64,000 bases of DNA from VGBO01 sp964453335 (GTDB taxonomy: Bacteria > Actinomycetota > Acidimicrobiia > Acidimicrobiales > CAIXPF01), in the NCBI GenBank assembly GCA_964453335.1, contig CAYVOK010000006.1:1-64000 (forward strand), in the 5' to 3' direction. The translations under genes and the position numbers were made by a program. The notes beneath the pieces are model-generated. The model ran no database searches, was not told the origin of the DNA, and saw only the letters and a list, made by a program, of their open reading frames with translations. Shown piece after piece: positions 1 to 8,927 of the stretch (position 1 is the first letter of the stretch; every line of letters begins with the position of its first letter).

Positions 1-951
1 TTCGTCGGCCAGCCCGAGTTGCGCGAACACCTCGCCGTCATGCTCGAGGCCGCTGCGCGCCGCGGGCAGCCGGTCGACCACCTGCTGTTCGCCGGCCCGC
101 CGGGCCTCGGCAAGACGACGCTCGCCGGGATCGTGGCGACCGAGGTCGGCGCGACCCTGCACGTGACGTCGGGCCCGGCGTTCGAGCGTGCCGGCGACGT
201 CGCCGCGGTCCTCAGCCGTCTCGAGGAGGGCGACGTCCTCTTCATCGACGAGATCCACCGTCTCGCCCGACCTGTCGAAGAGGTCCTCTATCCGGCGATG
301 GAGGACTTCCAGCTCGACATCGTCCTCGGCAAGGGCCCTGCGGCGCGGACGCTCCGTCTCGACCTCCCGCGCTTCACGCTCATCGGCGCGACCACGCGCA
401 CCGGGCTCATCACCGGACCGCTGCGCGACCGGTTCGGCCACGTCGCCCGGCTCGAGTTCTACGCACCCGACGATCTCGCCGCGATCGTGCGCCGCTCGGC
501 GGACATCCTCGCGGTCGGGATCGACGACGCCGGGGCGGACGAGATCGCCCGCCGGTCCCGGGGCACGCCCCGGATTGCGAACCGCCTCCTCCGCCGGGTC
601 CGTGACTTCGCCGAGGTCCGCGCCGCTGGGCGGATCGACCTCGCTGCGGCGCGCGGTGGTCTGGCGCTGTTCGGTGTCGACGAACTCGGCCTCGACAAGA
701 TCGACCGGGCCATCCTCGACGCGCTGTGCCGCCGCTTCGGCGGCGGCCCGGTGGGGCTCTCCACCCTCGCGATCGCGGTGGCGGAACCGACCGAGACCGT
801 CGAGGACGTGCACGAGCCGTTCCTCATCCAGCAGGGTCTGCTCACCCGGACGCCGCGGGGGCGCGTGGCGACGCCTGCGGCATGGGAGCACATCGGCCTC
901 GCCGCGCCGACCGTGCCGGCCCCCGGTAGCGACTCCACGCTGTTCGACTGA
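1..951 (+). CDS. ruvB: Holliday junction branch-migration helicase RuvB (5' partial)
   Basis: AAA+ motor of the RuvAB complex, which drives branch migration of Holliday junctions in recombinational repair. The window opens inside the gene: the frame is open from base 1 (FVGQPELREHL), so only a short N-terminal piece is missing. Seen in order: Walker A GPPGLGKTT, Walker B LFIDEIHRL, sensor 1 GATTRTG, the LRDRFG arginine-finger region, sensor 2 RGTPRIANRLLRRVRDFA, then the winged-helix DNA-binding domain. It ends 6 bases before queA, so the two are probably co-transcribed. ruvA and ruvC would be expected just outside the window. The identification is secure. Confidence 0.97.
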   Translation, partial: FVGQPELREHLAVMLEAAARRGQPVDHLLFAGPPGLGKTTLAGIVATEVGATLHVTSGPAFERAGDVAAVLSRLEEGDVLFIDEIHRLARPVEEVLYPAMEDFQLDIVLGKGPAARTLRLDLPRFTLIGATTRTGLITGPLRDRFGHVARLEFYAPDDLAAIVRRSADILAVGIDDAGADEIARRSRGTPRIANRLLRRVRDFAEVRAAGRIDLAAARGGLALFGVDELGLDKIDRAILDALCRRFGGGPVGLSTLAIAVAEPTETVEDVHEPFLIQQGLLTRTPRGRVATPAAWEHIGLAAPTVPAPGSDSTLFD

Positions 952-957
952 GATCGC

Positions 958-1995
958 ATGGACGTCGCCGACTACGACTACGAGCTGCCCGAGGCGCGCA
1001 TCGCCCAGGTGCCCGTCGAACCACGCCATGCAGCGAGGTTGCTCGTGGACAACGGCCCCGACGCCCCGGTGCGGCACCACCGGGTCGTCGACCTCGTCGA
1101 CCTCGTCGGGCCCGGTGATCTCGTCGTGGTGAACGACACCCGAGTCATCCCGGCACGTCTCCACCTGCGCCGGGCCACCGGCGCGGCCGTCGAACTGTTG
1201 CTCCTCGAGGAGTTCGGGGGACGCTCCTGGGAGGCGCTCGTCCGCCCGAGCCGTCGTGTTCGCAGTGGCGAGGAACTCCACGTGGCGGAGGCCGACGGCA
1301 CCGTCGGTCCGCCCGTCGTGCGGGTGGGCGAGGCGATCGGTGAGGGGCGCTGGTCGATCACCTTCGACGGCGACGAGCCGGTCGACGTCGTCCTCGGTCG
1401 GCTCGGTGAAGTGCCCCTCCCGCCGTACATCAGCGCACCGCTCGCCGACGCCGAGCGGTACCAGACGGTCTACGCCCGACGTCCCGGTTCGGTCGCTGCA
1501 CCGACCGCCGGGCTGCATCTCACGCCGACGGTGCTCGACGGACTCGCCCGGCGTGGCGTCGAGATCGGCAGCGTCGAGCTCGTCGTCGGCCTCGGCACGT
1601 TCCGGCCGATCACCGCCGACCGGGTCGAGGACCACCGCATGCACGCGGAGCGGTACGTCGTACCGGACGACGTGCAGGCGGCGGTAGCCCGGACCCGCGC
1701 TGGGGGTGGTCAGGTCGTGGCGATCGGCACCACCGTCGTGCGGGCGCTCGAATCGTGGGCGACGACGGGAGAGGCGTCCGGGCGGACCGAGTTGTTCATC
1801 CACGGTGACCATGAGTTCCGGGTCGTCGACCGGCTCCTCACGAACTTCCACGTCCCCCGGTCGTCGCTCCTCGTGCTCCTCGGCGCGTTCGTCGGCCCAC
1901 GGTGGCGGTCGATGTACGCCGAGGCGCTCGAGCACGGGTACCGGTTCCTGTCCTTCGGCGACGCCATGCTGGTGCACCGTGCACATCGACGTTGA
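958..1995 (+). CDS. queA: tRNA preQ1(34) S-adenosylmethionine ribosyltransferase-isomerase QueA
   Basis: Transfers and isomerises the ribosyl part of SAM onto preQ1 at tRNA position 34, giving epoxyqueuosine. At 345 residues it has the family's usual length. The N-terminus (DYELPEARIAQVPVEPR), the segment VVNDTRVIPARL, the APTAGLHLT motif and the C-terminal TNFHVPRSSLL block are all characteristic. It starts 6 bases after ruvB and its end overlaps the tgt start by 17 bases, so translational coupling with tgt is likely. QueA acts after Tgt in the pathway, so the pair makes functional sense. Confidence 0.96.
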   Translation: MDVADYDYELPEARIAQVPVEPRHAARLLVDNGPDAPVRHHRVVDLVDLVGPGDLVVVNDTRVIPARLHLRRATGAAVELLLLEEFGGRSWEALVRPSRRVRSGEELHVAEADGTVGPPVVRVGEAIGEGRWSITFDGDEPVDVVLGRLGEVPLPPYISAPLADAERYQTVYARRPGSVAAPTAGLHLTPTVLDGLARRGVEIGSVELVVGLGTFRPITADRVEDHRMHAERYVVPDDVQAAVARTRAGGGQVVAIGTTVVRALESWATTGEASGRTELFIHGDHEFRVVDRLLTNFHVPRSSLLVLLGAFVGPRWRSMYAEALEHGYRFLSFGDAMLVHRAHRR

Positions 1996-3115
1996 GGCGA
2001 CGGCCGGGGCCGCCCGGGTGGGGACGATCCGGACCGCCCGTGGCGAGATCCGTACCCCGGTGTTCATGCCGGTCGGGACGCGTGGCGCGGTGCGGACCCT
2101 CGACACGACCGACCTCGAGCTCCTCGGGCCGCCCGTGGTGCTCGCGAACACCTACCACCTGATGCTGCGGCCCGGGGCCGACGCCGTCGAGGCTCGTGGC
2201 GGACTGCACCGTTTCATGGACTGGCGCGGGCACCTGCTCACGGACTCGGGCGGGTACCAGGTCTTCTCGCTCGGTCCGACCCTCGACGAGGACGGCGCGA
2301 CGTTCGCCTCGACCTACGACGGGTCGCGGCACCGGCTCACCCCGGAGTCCGCAGCGCTCATCCAGTGCAAGCTCGGCGCGGACGTGCAGATGGCGCTCGA
2401 CGTGTGCCCGGGTCTGCCCGCCCCGATCGAGGAGGTCCGGGCCGCCACCGAACGCACGCACCGTTGGGCCGAACGTGCGCGGGCGGCGTTCCTGCGGGCG
2501 GCGCCGTCCTTCGTCGGTGACGACGTCTTCCGGCCGTCTCGGCTCGAGCAGTTCGGCATCGTGCAGGGTGGGGTCGACCCGTCGCTGCGCGCCGCGTCGG
2601 CACGGGCGATCGTCGACATCGGCTTCGACGGTTACGCGCTCGGCGGCCTGTCGGTCGGCGAGTCCCGGGCCGAGATGATCCCTGCCATCGCCGCAGCGAC
2701 ACCCCTGCTGCCCGCCGACCGACCCCGCTACCTGATGGGTGTCGGCGACCCGGCGCGGATCGTCGAGGCCGTGGCCAACGGCATCGACCTGTTCGACTGC
2801 GTGCTGCCCACCCGGCTCGCACGCCACGGCACGGTCCTCACGTCGGAGGGTCGGCTGAACCTCCGCAACGCCCGGTTCGCGACCGACGACGGGCCGCTCG
2901 ACCCCGTCGTCGACCTACCCGCGACCCGGCGCTACTCGCGCGCCTACCTCCGGCACCTCTTCAGCGTGCACGAGATCACCGCGATGCGGATCGTGACCCT
3001 CCACAACCTCGCCTGGCTGGCCTCGCTGCTCGACCGGATCCGGGCCTCGATCGTCGACGGCACGTTCGAGGCGCTGCGGACCGAGGTCCTCGGTGTCTGG
3101 GGGGATGCCGACTAG
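1979..3115 (+). CDS. tgt: tRNA-guanine transglycosylase Tgt lacking the zinc cysteines
   Basis: Exchanges guanine 34 of GUN tRNAs for preQ1. The GTG start at 1979 lies inside the queA end and gives 378 residues, the usual size. The active site looks complete: DSGGYQVFSL with the general-base Asp, MALDVCP (the D-x-C preQ1 contact), FGIVQGG, YALGGLSVGE, and the nucleophile Asp in FDCVLPT. The structural zinc site does not: where bacterial enzymes have C-x-C-x2-C before YSRAYLRHL, this protein reads VVDLPATRR, so the three Cys are V311, L313 and T316. The fourth ligand, H342 in VTLHNL, remains. Three independent codon changes make a sequencing error unlikely. The enzyme is either zinc-free or stabilised in another way. 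Confidence 0.93.
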   Translation: MHIDVEATAGAARVGTIRTARGEIRTPVFMPVGTRGAVRTLDTTDLELLGPPVVLANTYHLMLRPGADAVEARGGLHRFMDWRGHLLTDSGGYQVFSLGPTLDEDGATFASTYDGSRHRLTPESAALIQCKLGADVQMALDVCPGLPAPIEEVRAATERTHRWAERARAAFLRAAPSFVGDDVFRPSRLEQFGIVQGGVDPSLRAASARAIVDIGFDGYALGGLSVGESRAEMIPAIAAATPLLPADRPRYLMGVGDPARIVEAVANGIDLFDCVLPTRLARHGTVLTSEGRLNLRNARFATDDGPLDPVVDLPATRRYSRAYLRHLFSVHEITAMRIVTLHNLAWLASLLDRIRASIVDGTFEALRTEVLGVWGDAD

Positions 3116-3118
3116 CCT
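3113..3118 (+). promoter_or_regulatory. -10 element TAGCCT for leaderless yajC
   Basis: TAGCCT ends 9 bases before the yajC ATG at 3128. Its TAG is also the stop codon of tgt (3113-3115). No Shine-Dalgarno sequence precedes yajC, so transcription starting at or next to the ATG is inferred. Confidence 0.55.
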
Positions 3119-3127
3119 CGCGGCTCC

Positions 3128-3454
3128 ATGGCTCAACTCGTCTTCCCGCTGCTCCTCCTCGCAGTGATGTACGCGTTCCTCATCCTTCCGCAGAAGAAGA
3201 AGCAGAAGGCACGCGCCGAGCTGCTCGCGAGCATCACGGTCGGTGACGAGATCGTGACCACCGGGGGGATCTACGGCGGCGTCACCGAGGTGAAGGGCGA
3301 CGACGTCTACGTCGAGATCGCCCCCGACGTCGAGGTCCGGATCACCCGTGGGGCGATCGCCGACCGGGTGTACCGGGTCGCAGAGACCGAGGCGGACGCG
3401 ACGGCGCAGCCCGCGGACACGGGCGACGCGAGCGCCGACGGCGACGCCGAGTAA
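3128..3454 (+). CDS. yajC: Preprotein translocase subunit YajC
   Basis: Small inner-membrane partner of SecDF in the Sec holotranslocon. It has 108 residues: one N-terminal membrane helix (LVFPLLLLAVMYAFLIL), a PQKKKQK basic stretch, the conserved core TVGDEIVTTGGIYGGV, and an acidic Asp/Ala-rich tail (roughly residues 88-108). It is followed 12 bases later by secD. Size, topology and position between tgt and secD all fit. Confidence 0.95.
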   Translation: MAQLVFPLLLLAVMYAFLILPQKKKQKARAELLASITVGDEIVTTGGIYGGVTEVKGDDVYVEIAPDVEVRITRGAIADRVYRVAETEADATAQPADTGDASADGDAE

Positions 3455-3466
3455 CCGGCGGTCCGC

Positions 3467-5017
3467 GTGCGCCGGAGCGGGGTCGGTACCCTCGTCACGT
3501 TCGTCGTCCTGACCGCCGTTGCGGTCGGATCGGTGCTCGCCGCAGGCTGGAGGCCGCTCCTCGGACTCGACCTACAGGGCGGCGTGTCGGTGGTGCTCGC
3601 CCCGACGGCTCCCGCCGAGGACACGGCGATCGACCAGGCCCTCGAGGTGATCCGCAACCGGGTCGACTCACTCGGGGTCGCCGAGCCCGACATCACGCGC
3701 CAGGGGGACACGGTCGTCGTGCAGCTGCCCGGTGTGAAGGACCAACAGCGCGCCCTCGACCTCGTCGGCACGACGGCCGAGCTCCGGTTCCGGCCCGTCC
3801 TCGCCGCCGTCCCCGCCGGTGCGGTGACGGGCGAACCCGATCCGTCGACCACGACGACGACCTCGACGACGGCGCCTGCCGCGGGTGATACCGCTGCGAC
3901 GACGACCGTGGCTGTCTCGACGACGACGTCGTCGACCGTCCCTGCCGGCACGCCGATCGCGGACCTCGTCTACCCGCTCACCTCGCGTGAGGACGACGTC
4001 GCGGACGCCAGTGTGAACCTCCCGCAGTTCGACGCCGAGACGGGGAAGGAGTCGATCCGGTACCAGCTCGGCCCCGCCCTCGTGACGGGTGACGCGCTGA
4101 GCTCCGACCCCGCCGACATCGTCGCCTCCGTCCGACCCGACACCGGCGAGTGGTACGTGCAGATCGCGTTCGCCGATGGTCCCGACAACATCGACCGGTG
4201 GCGTTCCGCCGCCACCCTCTGCTTCTCCGGCGATCCGACGACCTGCCCGCAGCGGCAGCTGGCGATCGTGCTCGACGGCCGGGTGCTCTCCGCTCCCGTC
4301 GTGCAGGACACCTTCGCGGACACGACCGAGGCGACGATCAGCGGTCAGTTCACCCAGGCCGAGGCACAGGACCTCGCCCGGGTGCTCCGGTACGGCGCGC
4401 TGCCCGTCGAGTTCGAACGCCAGGAGTCCAAGCAGGTGTCCGCGACGATCGGCCGCGACGCGCTGCGTGCCGGCGTGATCGCCGGTGTCGCCGGTCTGGT
4501 GCTGGTGGCGGCGTATCTGCTGGTGCTGTACCGGCTCCTCGCGCTCGTGGCCCTCGGTTCGCTGGCCCTCAGTTTCGGCCTGCTCTGGTCGACGATCTCG
4601 TGGCTCGGCGAGACCCGTGGCCTGGCACTCACGCTCGCCGGGGTCACCGGCATCATCGTGTCGATCGGCGTCTCGGTCGACTCGAACATCGTGTACGCCG
4701 AGCAGCTGAAGGACGACCTCGTCGGAGGTCGCAGCGTGCACTCGGCGGGTGAGCGGGCCTTCCGTACGGCGTTCCGGACCATCGTGCGGGCCGACATCGT
4801 CTCCCTCATCGGCGCCGGGTTGCTCTACTGGCTCACGGTCGGTCCGGTGCGTGGTTTCGCCTTCTACCTCGGTCTCTCGACGGTCCTCGACCTCGTGGCG
4901 AGCTGGTTCTTCATGCGGCCGACGGTCGCCCTGCTCACCCGGTCCGACCTCGTGGGCCGCCGCCCCGGGCTGCTCGGGATCGCGATGGATCGTCGCAGCC
5001 GGGAGGTGTCGGCGTGA
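3467..5017 (+). CDS. secD: Protein translocase subunit SecD with Thr/Ser-rich linker
   Basis: Proton-driven membrane subunit that helps pull preproteins across the membrane after SecA. It has 516 residues: a first TM helix (residues 7-26), the GLDLQGGVSVVL motif after TM1, a P1 extracytoplasmic domain (from NRVDSLGVAEPDI), and a C-terminal five-TM bundle with the GVSVDSNIVYAEQ motif. Between about residues 125 and 168 is a low-complexity stretch of Thr, Ser and Ala encoded by repeated acg codons (bases 3845-3950). Such Thr-rich linkers are common in secreted actinobacterial proteins. The GTG start at 3467 is just upstream of TM1. The stop overlaps the secF start by 4 bases (GTGA). Confidence 0.95.
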   Translation: MRRSGVGTLVTFVVLTAVAVGSVLAAGWRPLLGLDLQGGVSVVLAPTAPAEDTAIDQALEVIRNRVDSLGVAEPDITRQGDTVVVQLPGVKDQQRALDLVGTTAELRFRPVLAAVPAGAVTGEPDPSTTTTTSTTAPAAGDTAATTTVAVSTTTSSTVPAGTPIADLVYPLTSREDDVADASVNLPQFDAETGKESIRYQLGPALVTGDALSSDPADIVASVRPDTGEWYVQIAFADGPDNIDRWRSAATLCFSGDPTTCPQRQLAIVLDGRVLSAPVVQDTFADTTEATISGQFTQAEAQDLARVLRYGALPVEFERQESKQVSATIGRDALRAGVIAGVAGLVLVAAYLLVLYRLLALVALGSLALSFGLLWSTISWLGETRGLALTLAGVTGIIVSIGVSVDSNIVYAEQLKDDLVGGRSVHSAGERAFRTAFRTIVRADIVSLIGAGLLYWLTVGPVRGFAFYLGLSTVLDLVASWFFMRPTVALLTRSDLVGRRPGLLGIAMDRRSREVSA

Positions 5018-6087
5018 GCGCCCTGGTCCGTCTCTACACCGGTCGTGCGGCGTTCGACTTCGTCCGCATCTGGCGGGTGACCGTCGTCGTCTCGGTGGTC
5101 GCCGTGCTGATCTCGGTCGGCGGTCTCCTCGTCCGGGGGCTCGACCTCGGCTTCGAGTTCGAGGGCGGCACGTCCTGGACCGTCCCCGCCACCGGCGTCG
5201 AGGTCGCCACCGTCCGCGACGCGCTGCGTCCCGCCGGTCTCGACTCGGCGCGGATCCAGCTCGTCGGCCAGGACACCCTGCAGGTGCAGGCCGGCACCGC
5301 GGACGAGACGCAGGTCGCCGCCGCCCGCAGTGCCCTCGCCGATCTCGCCGGAGTCGACGTCGAGGAGGTCGCGGTCGCCGTGGTCGGCCCCTCCTGGGGT
5401 GACGAGGTCTCGGCGAAGGCGCTCCGTGCGCTCGTGCTGTTCCTCGTCGCCATCGCCGTCTACATCACGATCGTGCTCCGCGACTGGCGGATGGCGGCCG
5501 GGGCGGTCGTGGCCGTCGCGCACGACGTGGTTATCAGCGTCGGCGTCTACGCCCTCGCCGGCATCGAGGTCACCCCGGCGACCGTCATCGCGTTCCTCAC
5601 GATCCTCGGGTTCTCGCTCTACGACACCGTCGTCGTGTTCTCGCGGATGCGTGAGAACACCCCGATGGTGAGCATCGCCGGTCGGGTCACCTACGCCGAG
5701 ATGGCGTCGCTGTCGTCGAACCAGAGTCTCCTGCGGGCGATCAACACGTCGCTCACGACGATGCTGCCGCTCACCGCGCTGCTCGTCATCGGTGCCTGGG
5801 TGCTCGGCGCGACGACCCTGCAGGAGTTCGCGGTGGCGTTGCTCATCGGTCTCGCCGTCGGCGCGTACTCCTCGCTGTTCCTCGCCACCCCGATCACCGT
5901 GTGGCTGAACGAGCGCACGGCTGCGAACCGTGCGTTGCGCGCCAAGCTCGGCTCCGCCGAGCGGCGCGCCGGCGCCGATGCCGACGGCACCTCGGGCGCC
6001 GCCGGTCGTGCGAAGTCGGCCGGGACCGGCACGGTGACGTTCTCGGCGAATCATCCGCCCCGCCCCCGCCGCAAGCGGCGTCGCTGA
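5014..6087 (+). CDS. secF: Protein translocase subunit SecF
   Basis: Partner of SecD in the proton-motive-force step of protein export. It has 357 residues. TM1 is at about residues 21-42, followed by GLDLGFEFEGGTSWTVP (the SecF 'FxGG' motif). The periplasmic domain runs to about 130, then five TMs follow with FLTILGFSLYDTVVVFSRMREN and the conserved NQSLLRAINTSLTTMLPL. The C-terminal tail is basic (PRPRRKRRR). The 4-base GTGA overlap with secD indicates translational coupling. Confidence 0.96.
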   Translation: MSALVRLYTGRAAFDFVRIWRVTVVVSVVAVLISVGGLLVRGLDLGFEFEGGTSWTVPATGVEVATVRDALRPAGLDSARIQLVGQDTLQVQAGTADETQVAAARSALADLAGVDVEEVAVAVVGPSWGDEVSAKALRALVLFLVAIAVYITIVLRDWRMAAGAVVAVAHDVVISVGVYALAGIEVTPATVIAFLTILGFSLYDTVVVFSRMRENTPMVSIAGRVTYAEMASLSSNQSLLRAINTSLTTMLPLTALLVIGAWVLGATTLQEFAVALLIGLAVGAYSSLFLATPITVWLNERTAANRALRAKLGSAERRAGADADGTSGAAGRAKSAGTGTVTFSANHPPRPRRKRRR

Positions 6088-6114
6088 CGGAACGGGTTCC
6101 GGCCGCCGGCGCGG

Positions 6115-6120
6115 TACGGT
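6115..6120 (+). promoter_or_regulatory. -10 element TACGGT for leaderless apt
   Basis: TACGGT ends exactly 6 bases before the apt GTG at 6127, which puts the predicted transcription start on the start codon. The 39-base secF-apt gap has no Shine-Dalgarno sequence. Confidence 0.5.
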
Positions 6121-6126
6121 GAGCAC

Positions 6127-6654
6127 GTGTTCGCACTCGACCCTGCGGTCGCCGGCCTGATCCGGGACGTCCCGGACTTCCCGACGCCCGGGATCCTGTT
6201 CAAGGACATCACCCCCCTCCTCGGTGACGGAGCGGCATGGCAGCACACCGTGGACGTCCTCGCCGTTGCCCTCGCACCGTTCGACGCCACGCACGTCGTG
6301 GGCATCGAGGCGCGTGGTTTCGTGCTCGGGGCGCCGGTGGCCTACCGGCTCGGCGCCGGTTTCGTGCCGGTCCGTAAGCCGGGCAAGCTGCCGCACACGA
6401 CCACAGCGGTCGGCTACGACCTCGAGTACGGCTCCGATGGGCTCGAGATCCACGTCGACGCGTTCGGCCCGGGCGACCGGGTCGTCGTGGTCGACGACGT
6501 GCTGGCTACCGGTGGGACGGCAGTTGCGGCGACCGAGCTGGTCGACCGCACCGGGGCCGCCGTCGTGGCGGTCGGTGTCCTGATCGAACTCGAGGTTCTC
6601 GCCGGGCGAGCGCGTCTCGGCGATCGCCCGGTGGTCTCCCTGCTGCGGTACTGA
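6127..6654 (+). CDS. apt: Adenine phosphoribosyltransferase
   Basis: Purine salvage: adenine + PRPP gives AMP + pyrophosphate. It has 175 residues, normal for the family. The N-terminus has IRDVPDFPTPGILFKDITPLL, the middle has GIEARGFVLGAPVAYRLG and VRKPGKLP, and the PRPP-binding loop VVVVDDVLATGGTA is intact. It lies between secF and rel, as in many actinobacteria, with 11 bases to rel. The GTG start is supported by the -10 element just upstream. Confidence 0.96.
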   Translation: MFALDPAVAGLIRDVPDFPTPGILFKDITPLLGDGAAWQHTVDVLAVALAPFDATHVVGIEARGFVLGAPVAYRLGAGFVPVRKPGKLPHTTTAVGYDLEYGSDGLEIHVDAFGPGDRVVVVDDVLATGGTAVAATELVDRTGAAVVAVGVLIELEVLAGRARLGDRPVVSLLRY

Positions 6655-6665
6655 GGGGTGGTGCG

Positions 6666-8927
6666 ATGACCGTCGTCGAGCGGACGCTCCCATGGCAGGG
6701 GGACGGGCCGGGATCACCCGAGGGTGAGGCCGAGGCGCTCGTCCGGCTGTTGCGCGAGGGTGCGGGTCGGGCACAGTCCGACCTCGTGCGTCGGGCCTGG
6801 CGTCTCGCCGCCGAACTGCACGAGGGGCAGACCCGAAAGTCGGGCGAGGCGTACATCAGTCACCCGTTCGCGGTCGCCTCGATCGTCGGCCAGCAGACCG
6901 CCGATTCGGTGACGATCGCCGCTGCGCTGCTCCACGACGTCGTCGAGGACACTGCGGTCACGCTCGAGTTCCTCGAGACCGACTTCGGTGGCGAGGTCGC
7001 CGCCATCGTCGACGGGGTCACGAAGCTCGACCGCATCCACTTCGACTCCCGCGAGGCTCAGCAGGCCGCCACGATGCGGAAGCTCTTCGTCGCGATGGCG
7101 AACGACCTGCGGGTGCTCATCATCAAGCTCGCCGACCGGCTGCACAACATGCGGACCCTCGCCGCGATGTCGACGGAGGCGCAGCTGCGGATCGCCCGGG
7201 AGACCCTCGAAGTGTACGCGCCGCTCGCCAACCGGCTCGGTATGGCCGACGTACGCCAGCAGCTCGAGGACCTGGCGTTCGCCGCCCTGCACCCGCGGCG
7301 GTACGCCGAGATCGACCAGATGGTCCGCAGTCGGACCCCCGAGCGTGAGGCCTACGTCGGCGAGGTCGTCGACGAGGTCGCCGCCCGTCTCGGGCGGCTC
7401 GGGATCGAGGCCGAGGTCCGGGGACGGCCGAAGCACCTGTGGAGCATCTACGAGAAGATGGTCCTCAAGGGGCGGGAGTTCGAGGAGATCTTCGACCTCG
7501 TCGGGATCCGGGTGATCGTCGACAGCGTCAACGACTGCTATGCGGCGATCGGGTCGATCCACGCCGCATGGCGGCCGGTGCAGGGTCGCTTCAAGGACTT
7601 CATCGCGATGCCGAAGTTCAACAACTACCAGTCGTTGCACACGACGGTGGTGGGGCCGCGGGGCAAGCTCCTCGAGGTGCAGATCCGCACCCGGGAGATG
7701 AACCTCCGCGCCGAGTACGGCGTCGCCGCGCACTGGCGGTACAAGGCCCAGCCCCACGATTACGAGTGGCTCGACCGGATCGTCGACCTGCAGGGCGAGT
7801 TCGACGACCCGACCGAGTTCATGGCGAACCTCAAGGTCGACCTCGAACAGGACGAGATCGTCGTGTTCACCCCGAAGGGGAAGGTCGTCTCGCTGCCGGC
7901 GGCGTCGACACCGGTGGACTTCGCCTATGCGATCCACACCGAACTCGGCCACGCCTGCATCGGTGCGAAGGTCGACGGTCGGCTCGTGTCCCTCGACGCC
8001 ACCCTCCGTTCGGGTGAGACCGTGGAGATCTTCGCGTCGAGCGCGTCGAGCGCCGGACCGTCGCGTGAGTGGCTCACGACCGTCGCATCGCCGAAGGCCA
8101 CGGGGGCGATCAAGCAGTGGTTCGCGCAGCAGGACCGTGGTGACGTCGCCGACCGGGGTCGGGAGGAGATCGAGAAGGCACTGCGGCTCGCCGGGCTCCC
8201 GCTCGCCGAGGTCCTCGCCTCCGACGCCCTGACCCAGACCATCGAGAGCCTGAACTACGTCGATCTCGAGGCCCTCCACCTCGCGGTCGGACAGGGCAAC
8301 GTGGCCGCCCGTCTCGTCGCCTCGCGCGTACGCCGCCTGCTGGCGTCGGCGGGCGCGGTCGGCGGCGACGTCTCCCTCGTCTCCTCCGCGGCGAAGACCT
8401 CGGGCACCGACCGGCGGCGCTCACCGTCGGGTGTCCACGTCGAGGGCATGGAGGACGGGGTGGTCCGGCTCGCCCGCTGCTGCACGCCGGTGCCGGGCGA
8501 CGAGATCATCGGGTTCGTCACCCGGGGCGGTGGCGTGTCCGTGCATCGCACCGACTGCGCGAACGCGGCCCCGGCACCCGGTGGGCAGGCCGACCGCGTC
8601 GTCGAGGTCGAATGGTCGAACGAGCACGTCGGCGACTTCCTCGTGTCCATCGAGGTGCGGGCGCTCGACCGGACGAAGCTCCTGCGTGACGTGGCGACCG
8701 TGCTCGCGGACTACCACGTGAACATCCTCGCCTGTCAGACGATGACGGGTGCCGACCGGGTGTCGATGATGCGATTCGACTTCGAGGTCGGCGACCCATC
8801 GCACCTGCAGTCGGCCATCGCTGCGGTGCAGGGCATCGAGAGCGTCTACGACGTGCGGCGGGTGCTGCCCCACAAGGAACGGGCGACCTCGGCGGCGCGG
8901 GGCGGGGCCGGACGGTCGAACGGGTAG
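6666..8927 (+). CDS. rel: Bifunctional (p)ppGpp synthetase/hydrolase Rel
   Basis: Makes and degrades the alarmone (p)ppGpp in the stringent response. It has 753 residues with the full Rel/SpoT layout. The HD hydrolase domain (about residues 55-170) has the HDVVEDT motif. The synthetase domain (about 245-360) has RFKDFIAMPKFNNYQSLHTT; RFKD is the RXKD form seen in bifunctional enzymes. TGS follows (about 395-455, VFTPKGKVVSLPA), then a Cys-containing RIS region (LARCCTPVPGDEIIG) and a C-terminal ACT domain. Both catalytic sites look intact. It ends with TAG, which doubles as part of the hisS -10 element. Confidence 0.96.
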   Translation: MTVVERTLPWQGDGPGSPEGEAEALVRLLREGAGRAQSDLVRRAWRLAAELHEGQTRKSGEAYISHPFAVASIVGQQTADSVTIAAALLHDVVEDTAVTLEFLETDFGGEVAAIVDGVTKLDRIHFDSREAQQAATMRKLFVAMANDLRVLIIKLADRLHNMRTLAAMSTEAQLRIARETLEVYAPLANRLGMADVRQQLEDLAFAALHPRRYAEIDQMVRSRTPEREAYVGEVVDEVAARLGRLGIEAEVRGRPKHLWSIYEKMVLKGREFEEIFDLVGIRVIVDSVNDCYAAIGSIHAAWRPVQGRFKDFIAMPKFNNYQSLHTTVVGPRGKLLEVQIRTREMNLRAEYGVAAHWRYKAQPHDYEWLDRIVDLQGEFDDPTEFMANLKVDLEQDEIVVFTPKGKVVSLPAASTPVDFAYAIHTELGHACIGAKVDGRLVSLDATLRSGETVEIFASSASSAGPSREWLTTVASPKATGAIKQWFAQQDRGDVADRGREEIEKALRLAGLPLAEVLASDALTQTIESLNYVDLEALHLAVGQGNVAARLVASRVRRLLASAGAVGGDVSLVSSAAKTSGTDRRRSPSGVHVEGMEDGVVRLARCCTPVPGDEIIGFVTRGGGVSVHRTDCANAAPAPGGQADRVVEVEWSNEHVGDFLVSIEVRALDRTKLLRDVATVLADYHVNILACQTMTGADRVSMMRFDFEVGDPSHLQSAIAAVQGIESVYDVRRVLPHKERATSAARGGAGRSNG

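Noticed and set aside
3848..3930. The acg/tcg-rich stretch in secD as a CRISPR or microsatellite
   Set aside because: It is in frame, codes for a Thr/Ser linker, and has no fixed repeat-spacer unit.
4864..6774. 636-codon minus-strand open frame opposite secF and apt
   Set aside because: Charged, repetitive translation typical of reversed GC-rich codons; no support.
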